This document shows, in pieces, positions 7,007-11,322 of a DNA stretch of 11,322 nucleotides; position 1 is the first letter of the stretch, and the number at the start of each line of letters is the position of its first letter. The notes under the pieces were generated by a model. That model made no database searches. It saw nothing but the letters and a program-made list of their open reading frames with translations, and had not been told where the DNA came from. The DNA is taken from positions 1-11,322 of the forward strand of contig JAGLSJ010000017.1 of NCBI GenBank assembly GCA_023270095.1, in the 5' to 3' direction. The translations under genes and the position numbers were made by a program. This DNA is from Minisyncoccota bacterium (GTDB lineage Bacteria > Patescibacteriota > Minisyncoccia > JAHIHE01 > JAGLIN01).

Positions 7007-7035
7007 TTAACATAATTGAAAATATATCTTATAAT
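7007..7035 (+). promoter_or_regulatory. Sigma-70-type promoter of the flavin reductase/malic enzyme pair
   Basis: TTAACA (7007-7012, 5/6 match to TTGACA) and a perfect TATAAT (7030-7035) are separated by 17 bp. Transcription would start near 7042, giving a leader of about 30 nt before the ATG at 7072. It begins immediately after the terminator at 6974-7003. Confidence 0.75.
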
Positions 7036-7071
7036 AGAATTAGTGATAAATAGTATTTAACGATATTTAAT

Positions 7072-7611
7072 ATGAAAAAGAAAATTTTTGAAAATCCAAC
7101 ACGTCTCATCTATCACAATCCAGTATCTTTGATTACTTCAAATCACAACGGACAAAAAAATGTTTTCACAGTGTCATGGCTTTGTGCTGTTTCAAAACAT
7201 CCTCAATTGGTAATGATTAGCGTAGATAAAAATAGGGCATCATTCCCACTTATAAAAGAGAGCGGGAAATATGTGATTAATATTCCAAATACAAAAATGC
7301 TCAAAGACGTCATTTATTGTGGAAATGTCTCAGCAAGTGAAAAAGATAAGTTTAAAGAAAGAGATTTAAAATTTTCTGTTTCAAAAAATGATGGAATTGT
7401 TCTTGATGATGCGATTGCTTATGTTGAATGTAAAGTTGTAAACGAATTTGATATTGGTGATCACATTCTTTTTGTTGGAGAAATAATTAATGCTGGGGCT
7501 GACGAAAAAGTTTATTCTAATGGTAAGTGGAATTTGAAAAATGAAAGCGCAAAAACTTTACATTTTTTAGGAGAAAATGGGAAGTATATAACGATAGATG
7601 AAATTAATTAA
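7072..7611 (+). CDS. Flavin reductase-like FMN-binding protein (split barrel)
   Basis: The 179-residue length is usual for this family of FMN-binding split-barrel proteins (flavin reductase-like domain, flavoredoxins). Visible hallmarks: NPVSLITSN at the first strand (16-24), an N-VFTVSWL segment that lines the flavin (30-37), P-LVMISVD (44-52), VINIPN (68-73), SASEKDKF (87-94), ECKVVNEFDIGDH (119-131) and LFVGEI (133-138). Members bind FMN and either reduce it with NAD(P)H or pass electrons; the true substrate cannot be read from sequence. It starts about 30 nt after a good promoter, without a Shine-Dalgarno, and is followed 14 bp later by the malic enzyme, so the two are probably co-transcribed; the NAD(P)H made by the malic enzyme could be its electron source, but that is inference. 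Confidence 0.88.
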   Translation: MKKKIFENPTRLIYHNPVSLITSNHNGQKNVFTVSWLCAVSKHPQLVMISVDKNRASFPLIKESGKYVINIPNTKMLKDVIYCGNVSASEKDKFKERDLKFSVSKNDGIVLDDAIAYVECKVVNEFDIGDHILFVGEIINAGADEKVYSNGKWNLKNESAKTLHFLGENGKYITIDEIN

Positions 7612-7625
7612 ATAATATACACTAT

Positions 7626-8768
7626 ATGAATTGCAAAAGATCAATAGATTTACACAAAAAATTTGGTGGGAAATTAGAAATTAAAAGTAAAATTAAAATT
7701 AAGACAAAAGAGGATTTAAGCCTAGCTTATACTCCATGTGTTGCTGAAGTTTGTTCTCTAATAGCAAAAAATAAAAAATTAGCAAAAAAGTATACAATTA
7801 AAAAAAATACAGTTGCAGTTGTAACAGATGGAAGCGCTGTTTTGGGTCTTGGTAATATTGGAGCAGAAGCTGCAATTCCCGTTATGGAAGGAAAGGCGAT
7901 TTTGTTCAAAGAACTTGCTAGTGTTGATGCTTTCCCAATTTGTCTTTCAACTCAAGATCCTGATGAAATTATTTCCATTGTGAAAAATATTTCTCCAGTT
8001 TTTGGAGGAATTAATCTTGAAGATATTTCAGCTCCAAATTGTTTTTATATCGAAGATAAACTGCAAGACATCGGCATTCCTGTTATGCATGATGATCAAC
8101 ACGGCACGGCAATTGTGGTTGTAGCAGCGCTAATTAATGCCTTGAAAGTTTTGCAAAAAGATGTCAAAAAAGTAAAAGTTGTCGTTGTTGGAGCTGGTGC
8201 CGCTGGAATTGCAATTACCAAGATGATTTCAGATGAACTACAAGTTCAAGACATTATTGTTTGTGACAGTAAAGGAATAATTAGCAAGAATCGAAAGGAT
8301 TTGAATCCTATCAAAGAAAAACTACTATTTACAACAAATAAAAATAATCTCAGTGGAACGATGCAAGATGCATTAGTTGGAGCTGATGTTTTTATTGGAG
8401 TTTCTACGGGAGATATCTTGAATGCTGAAATGATCAGGACAATGGGTTCAGACTCAATTGTTTTTGCAATGGCAAATCCAATTCCAGAGATTATGCCAGA
8501 TGAAGCAAAAAAAGGCGGAGCTGCAATTGTTGGAACTGGAAGAAGCGATTTTCCAAATCAAATCAACAATGTCCTTGCATTTCCCGGAATTTTTCGAGGT
8601 CTCTTGGACAGCGACGCAACAAAAGTAACAAGTGAAATCAAAATTAATGCCGCTAGAGCCCTTGCAGATTATGTCAAAAATCCAACACCTGAAAACATCC
8701 TCCCAGACCCGCTTGATAGAGGTGTCGCAAAAGTAATCGCGGAAAGTATAACGAAATTACAAAATTAG
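7626..8768 (+). CDS. Malic enzyme (NAD(P)-dependent, short bacterial type)
   Basis: Oxidative decarboxylation of malate to pyruvate and CO2 with reduction of NAD(P), in the cytosol. At 380 residues it is the short type, with no phosphotransacetylase tail. Visible signatures: EDLSLAYTPCVAEVC (29-43) with the proposed catalytic Tyr35; VTDGSAVLGLGNIG (66-79); MEGKA with catalytic Lys90; GGINLEDI with metal ligands Glu132/Asp133; HDDQHGTA (155-162) with Asp156 as third ligand; a Rossmann GAGAAG loop (189-194); MANP (282-285); GRSDFPNQINNVLAFPG (305-321). Asp214, at the end of the second Rossmann strand (VCDSKG), suggests NAD rather than NADP, but this is only a hint. The YTPCV motif has Cys where most relatives I recall have Gly. 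It lies 14 bp after the flavin reductase gene, probably in one operon, without a Shine-Dalgarno, and ends at a bidirectional terminator. In a fermentative CPR cell it would feed pyruvate and reduced cofactor. Confidence 0.95.
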   Translation: MNCKRSIDLHKKFGGKLEIKSKIKIKTKEDLSLAYTPCVAEVCSLIAKNKKLAKKYTIKKNTVAVVTDGSAVLGLGNIGAEAAIPVMEGKAILFKELASVDAFPICLSTQDPDEIISIVKNISPVFGGINLEDISAPNCFYIEDKLQDIGIPVMHDDQHGTAIVVVAALINALKVLQKDVKKVKVVVVGAGAAGIAITKMISDELQVQDIIVCDSKGIISKNRKDLNPIKEKLLFTTNKNNLSGTMQDALVGADVFIGVSTGDILNAEMIRTMGSDSIVFAMANPIPEIMPDEAKKGGAAIVGTGRSDFPNQINNVLAFPGIFRGLLDSDATKVTSEIKINAARALADYVKNPTPENILPDPLDRGVAKVIAESITKLQN

Positions 8769-8786
8769 TATAACTTGAAATTATAT

Positions 8787-8822
8787 AAAAAATAACCTTC
8801 ATCGAAGGTATTATATTTTTTT
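8787..8822. terminator. Bidirectional terminator between convergent genes
   Basis: ACCTTC (8795-8800) and GAAGGT (8804-8809) form a 6-bp stem with a 3-base loop. Seven T follow on the plus strand (8816-8822) and six A precede it (8787-8792), which become a T-run on the minus strand. It can therefore end both the malic enzyme transcript and the minus-strand small gene, whose stop codon (8811-8813) touches the hairpin. Confidence 0.75.
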
Positions 8823-8960
8823 AAGTTTTCTATTTTGTTTGCTTTCTTCTTTTTCTAATTTATTTTTATTACACAATATTGTAATAATGGTTTTTATAAC
8901 TGTTATCACAATAACTAAATAACCAGTTAAAAGTAATATCCTTTTTTCTAACCACTTCAT
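8811..8960 (-). CDS. Single-span membrane microprotein, 49 aa, unknown
   Basis: A 49-residue frame on the minus strand, starting at 8960 (MKWLEKR) and ending with TAA at 8811-8813. A hydrophobic helix (about 8-30: leucine, isoleucine, valine, threonine) is flanked by a short charged N-terminus and a strongly basic tail (about 31-49, rich in Lys/Glu/Asn), so it is probably a single-pass membrane protein with the tail in the cytoplasm. Support comes from three signals: GAGGTGG (8964-8970) placed as a Shine-Dalgarno, a promoter-like pair at 9009-9037, and a shared bidirectional terminator right behind the stop. I do not recognise the family. Because it is short, chance cannot be excluded, but the combination of signals is unusual for a random frame. 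Confidence 0.55.
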   Translation of the reverse strand: MKWLEKRILLLTGYLVIVITVIKTIITILCNKNKLEKEESKQNRKLKKI

Positions 8961-8963
8961 ATT

Positions 8964-8970
8964 CCACCTC
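8964..8970 (-). promoter_or_regulatory. Shine-Dalgarno of the minus-strand microprotein
   Basis: GAGGTGG on the minus strand matches the GGAGGTGATC ribosome-binding consensus over GAGGTG, with six bases between GAGG and the ATG at 8960. It decides the start of the 49-aa frame and is the only clear Shine-Dalgarno in front of any gene in this window. Confidence 0.6.
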
Positions 8971-9008
8971 TTGAATTTGGGAAATTTATGTATTTTACTC
9001 TTAACAAT

Positions 9009-9037
9009 ATTATATATTAATTGAATATTTTCGTCTA
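9009..9037 (-). promoter_or_regulatory. Candidate promoter for the minus-strand microprotein
   Basis: Read on the minus strand, TAGACG (9037-9032, 4/6 to TTGACA) and a perfect TATAAT (9014-9009) are 17 bp apart, giving a leader of about 40 nt before the Shine-Dalgarno and ATG. The region is so AT-rich that a chance TATAAT is quite possible. The plus-strand promoter of the following xseA gene must lie in the same 90 bp but is not clear. Confidence 0.4.
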
Positions 9038-9053
9038 TTTATAAAATCAAAAA

Positions 9054-10682
9054 ATGAATATAGAAATTTTGAGAAAATTGAAATTGTGGCGTAATCAAAC
9101 TGCTCGAAAGGAGGGAGTGGAATCTTTTCGCGTGCTTTCAAATAAGACTATTGAAGATGTTGCTAAAGCTGAACCGAGGACAAAAATAGAAATGACGAGC
9201 ATCAAAGGCATAAAAGATAAAAAATATTATAAATATGGAAAAGAAATCATTGATATTATAGAAAGTGTGAGTGATGTAAAAAATATAAACAATTCTTCAG
9301 AAGAAAATATTTCACAAAAACCATTAACTTGGCAGGAAAAAGGTTTGAATATTATGAGTAATGACAGACAAGATGAGCCTAATTTTTTAAAACCAAAAAA
9401 AGAAAGAGTTGATTTTCGACAAGAAGAAAAACACCAACAAGAGAATAAAATTTATTCCATAAGTGAATTTTTAGATTTTTTGAATGAACGAATAATGATT
9501 TCTGAGGTGAAGATTAAAGGAGAGGTAACGAGTGTCGATCAAAGGGAAAAAGTGATATATTTTAGCCTAAAAGATAAAGATGATGAAAGTATTATTAATT
9601 GCTTAATTTTTCGATATCAGTATGAAATATCTGCTGTGAAATTTGAAATTGGGGATGAAATTATTGTTATAGGATATCCAGAAATTTATAAGCCAATGGG
9701 CAAATTAAGTTTGAAAGCAAATTTAATTGAAGTCTCTGGAGAAGGAGCATTAAAAAAAGCTTATGATAAGTTAAAAATGAAATTAGAAAAAGAAGGTTTG
9801 TTTGCGATTGAAAGAAAAAAGATTCTTCCAGAACTTCCAATATCGATTGGGCTTATTACGTCTTCTCAAGGGGCAGCTATCGGTGATTTTCGTAGTAATT
9901 TAGGCAGTTATGGTTTTAAAATTAAGTTTATCGATTCAAGCGTTGAGGGAAAGCAAGCTGTTTTTGACTTGATTTCTGCTGTAAAACGATTTGGAAGAAT
10001 GAAAAATATTGATGCCTTGGTTATTAGTAGAGGAGGAGGAAGCCTTGAAAGCTTACAGGCTTTTAACAATGAGGCATTGATAAGAGAAATAGTGAAGTTG
10101 AAAATTCCTATTGTTTGTGGAGTGGGTCATGAAAAAGATGTTTCATTGGTTGCAATGATTTCTGATATTGCTGTTTCGACTCCAACGGCAGCAGCAAGAG
10201 TTATCAGAGAATCGTGGGACAAGGCTTCAGATAAATTAAATCATAATCAAGCGATAATTGTAAATTTGTTTGAAAAGCAGTTACAATCACAAAAATATAA
10301 CATACAAGAGTTTTCTTATCTTCTAAAAAATAAGTTGGAAAAAATATTTTATAGATTTTATGAAATTAAGAATAAAATTTTTCTTAATTTTGAAAGAATT
10401 GAATTTTTAATGAAAAATAAGAATGAAGATATTACATTTTTTAAAAAGAAAATAATTAATGAGTATGAAAAAAATATTCTTTTAATAAGAGAAAAGATAA
10501 AGCATTTTGAAAATTCTCTCAAAATTCATAATCCAGAAAGACAATTAAGGTTAGGTTATAGTATTACATCGCTTGATGGAAAGATAGTGAGAAGCGTCCA
10601 GCAAATCAAGAAAGGGGATTTAGTTGATATAAAACTGGCAAACGGAGAAATGATATCTGAAATTAAGAAAATTAAAAAGTAA
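9054..10682 (+). CDS. xseA: Exodeoxyribonuclease VII large subunit with N-terminal HRDC domain
   Basis: Large catalytic subunit of exonuclease VII, which cuts single-stranded DNA from both ends in repair and recombination. At 542 residues it is longer than usual (about 400-460) because residues 1-70 form an HRDC domain (LRKLKLWRNQTARKEGV, PRTKIEMTSIKGI), a DNA-binding module usually found in RecQ helicases and RNase D. A Lys/Glu/Gln-rich linker (about 75-130) follows, then the OB-fold (about 133-228) with VKIKGEVTSV. The catalytic core has IGLITSSQGAAIGDF (265-279, Asp278), ISRGGGSLESLQAFNNE (324-340), IPIVCGVGHEKD (351-362) and STPTAAAR (375-382). A long coiled-coil (about 385-490), which in relatives binds the small subunit, leads to the NPERQLRLGYSIT tail (493-505). 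No xseB follows. The ATG at 9054 has no Shine-Dalgarno but begins the HRDC domain correctly. Confidence 0.95.
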   Translation: MNIEILRKLKLWRNQTARKEGVESFRVLSNKTIEDVAKAEPRTKIEMTSIKGIKDKKYYKYGKEIIDIIESVSDVKNINNSSEENISQKPLTWQEKGLNIMSNDRQDEPNFLKPKKERVDFRQEEKHQQENKIYSISEFLDFLNERIMISEVKIKGEVTSVDQREKVIYFSLKDKDDESIINCLIFRYQYEISAVKFEIGDEIIVIGYPEIYKPMGKLSLKANLIEVSGEGALKKAYDKLKMKLEKEGLFAIERKKILPELPISIGLITSSQGAAIGDFRSNLGSYGFKIKFIDSSVEGKQAVFDLISAVKRFGRMKNIDALVISRGGGSLESLQAFNNEALIREIVKLKIPIVCGVGHEKDVSLVAMISDIAVSTPTAAARVIRESWDKASDKLNHNQAIIVNLFEKQLQSQKYNIQEFSYLLKNKLEKIFYRFYEIKNKIFLNFERIEFLMKNKNEDITFFKKKIINEYEKNILLIREKIKHFENSLKIHNPERQLRLGYSITSLDGKIVRSVQQIKKGDLVDIKLANGEMISEIKKIKK

Positions 10683-10731
10683 ACTGGATTTATGAAAAAT
10701 TTTGTCTTATATTAGTTCGCCCCAGTTTTTT
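10681..10731 (+). terminator. Terminator-like hairpin after xseA
   Basis: AAACTGG (10681-10687, overlapping the stop codon) pairs with CCAGTTT (10722-10728), and the T-run continues to 10731. The loop is long (34 bases) and itself contains an AAAAATTTT palindrome (10696-10704), so the structure is weaker than the other terminators here. Confidence 0.45.
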
Positions 10732-10771
10732 ATAACAGTAAATCATTGTGTTTTATAAATTTTTATAGGTA

Positions 10772-10800
10772 TTGACATCATATGACATTTATGCTAATCT
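10772..10800 (+). promoter_or_regulatory. Extended -10 promoter of the cold-shock gene
   Basis: Perfect TTGACA (10772-10777), 17-bp spacer, then TAATCT (10795-10800) preceded by TG one base upstream (TGC, 10792-10794), the extended -10 arrangement. Transcription would begin near 10807, leaving a leader of about 86 nt before the ATG at 10893. Confidence 0.7.
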
Positions 10801-10838
10801 TGTTAAGTAAGCTGTGCGTTATAAAGTAGAACACAAGT

Positions 10839-10876
10839 CGAATTCTGCAAAGCATTAGGTCTTGCATTTTAATTCG
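10839..10876 (+). promoter_or_regulatory. Hairpin in the cold-shock mRNA leader
   Basis: CGAATT (10839-10844) pairs with AATTCG (10871-10876), and TGCAA (10846-10850) pairs with TTGCA (10862-10866), around an 11-base loop, with an asymmetric internal loop (C opposite TTTT). It ends 16 bases before the start codon and has no T-run behind it, so it is not a terminator. A temperature-responsive leader like that of cspA mRNAs is a reasonable inference from its place. Confidence 0.5.
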
Positions 10877-10892
10877 CATTTTATTTTCAATC

Positions 10893-11090
10893 ATGAACGG
10901 TAAAATCAAAAAACTTACAGATAAGGGATTTGGTTTCATCACACAAGAAGAAGGTGGAAAAGATTTGTTTTTTCACTCAAATGAACTTGTTGGTGTAACT
11001 TTCGATGAACTTAGAGAAGGTGACGATGTTACTTTTGAAGTAACAGAATCTCCAAAAGGTTTGAACGCTACTCAAGTATCACGCGTATAA
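10893..11090 (+). CDS. csp: Cold-shock protein (CSD family)
   Basis: A 65-residue single cold-shock domain, normal size for bacterial Csp proteins, which bind single-stranded RNA and DNA and melt mRNA structure. RNP1 reads KGFGFI (11-16, with Phe13 and Phe15 stacking on bases) and RNP2 reads DLFFHS (24-29). The fold continues with F-ELREGDDVTFEV and ends NATQVSRV. It stands alone between an extended -10 promoter with a structured leader and a perfect terminator, as expected for a strongly expressed single gene. No Shine-Dalgarno precedes the ATG. The sequence does not show whether it is cold-induced or constitutive. Confidence 0.96.
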   Translation: MNGKIKKLTDKGFGFITQEEGGKDLFFHSNELVGVTFDELREGDDVTFEVTESPKGLNATQVSRV

Positions 11091-11107
11091 ATCTTTTCTG
11101 GTTTAAA

Positions 11108-11142
11108 AAAAATAAAAACCCTGTACAAGGGTTTTTATTTTT
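11108..11142 (+). terminator. Perfect intrinsic terminator of the cold-shock gene
   Basis: AAAAATAAAAACCCT (11108-11122) is fully complementary to 11128-11142 (AGGG, five T, A, five T), a 15-bp stem with a GTACA loop. It ends 17 bp before the next start codon and, being symmetrical, could also act on the minus strand. Confidence 0.9.
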
Positions 11143-11159
11143 GAGATAATAATAAATAT

Positions 11160-11322
11160 ATGAAATATGACATTGTAGTAATTGGAGGAGGACCTGCAGG
11201 AATGATAGCGGCGGGTAGAGCAGGTGAGCTTGGAGCTCGAGTTCTTTTGATTGAAAAAAATAGAAAATTAGGAACAAAACTTTTAATTACAGGCAAAGGG
11301 AGATGTAATATTACAAATAAAG
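11160..11322 (+). CDS. HI0933/YhiN-type NAD(P)/FAD-dependent oxidoreductase, N-terminal part
   Basis: Partial gene cut by the right edge; 54 codons are visible. The N-terminus is an FAD-binding Rossmann motif, IVVIGGGPAGMIAAGRAGELG (5-25), with the acidic residue at the end of strand two (LLIEKN, Glu32), followed by LGTKLLITGKGRCNITN (37-53). The last motif is specific for the HI0933 family (also called YhiN or BaiN/RdsA-like), whose members are about 400 residues long; their substrate is mostly unknown. The start lies 17 bp behind the cold-shock terminator, without a Shine-Dalgarno and with very little room for a promoter, so its mRNA may be almost leaderless. Confidence 0.92.
   Translation, partial: MKYDIVVIGGGPAGMIAAGRAGELGARVLLIEKNRKLGTKLLITGKGRCNITNK

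Noticed and set aside
1..11322. Recoded TGA (Gly or Trp) as in some CPR lineages
   Set aside because: All families read full length with standard code; absence of TGA stops in eight genes is compatible with chance in an AT-rich genome.
1..11322. CRISPR array, prophage or transposase
   Set aside because: No regular spacer-repeat pattern, no integrase, transposase or phage gene seen; the only repeat arrays are in coding sequence or the single 6831-6942 element.

Overview
The window is an AT-rich bacterial segment (about 30% G+C by eye) that reads best as a member of the Patescibacteria/CPR, probably a Parcubacteria-like lineage. The grounds are mosaic surface proteins built from lamin-tail, SdrD-type B, DUF4215 Cys-rich and 'CSDGxDNDxDGxID' modules, an HRDC domain fused to exonuclease VII, a small single-domain malic enzyme, and plus-strand genes whose starts all lack a Shine-Dalgarno. 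The taxon is inferred from gene content, since no rRNA marker is complete here. The standard bacterial code fits: every complete gene ends in TAA or TAG with no internal TGA.

Layout. (1) 1-2430: the tail of a SipW/archaeal-type signal peptidase, then a 671-aa secreted protein with a long signal anchor, a TIGYWKTHP segment, a lamin-tail domain and an acidic tail with near-identical internal repeats. (2) 2431-3244: 814 bp without a convincing gene. It holds a good promoter (TTGACA-16-GATAAT) and, about 300 bp later, a hairpin plus T-run, so a non-coding transcript is possible; one part resembles the 5' end of 23S rRNA. (3) 3245-6781: a 1178-aa multi-module cell-surface protein ending in a membrane anchor. 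(4) 6782-7071: a composite intergenic repeat, a strong terminator and a promoter. (5) 7072-8768: a flavin reductase-like protein and a malic enzyme, 14 bp apart. (6) 8769-9053: a shared bidirectional terminator and a minus-strand 49-aa membrane microprotein with the only clear Shine-Dalgarno in the window. (7) 9054-10682: HRDC-XseA. (8) 10683-11160: a cold-shock gene with an extended -10 promoter, a structured 5' UTR and a perfect terminator. (9) 11160 to the right edge: the start of a HI0933/YhiN-type flavoprotein.

The first half is a cell-surface export locus: the signal peptidase may process the neighbouring secreted protein, and both large proteins share a lamin-tail domain. The second half is housekeeping: malate to pyruvate conversion with reduced cofactor, a flavin-binding reductase, DNA end processing and RNA chaperoning. 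The items most worth a second look are the orphan transcription unit at 2451-2790, the repeat-expanding acidic protein, the mosaic protein with its composition break, and the minus-strand microprotein.
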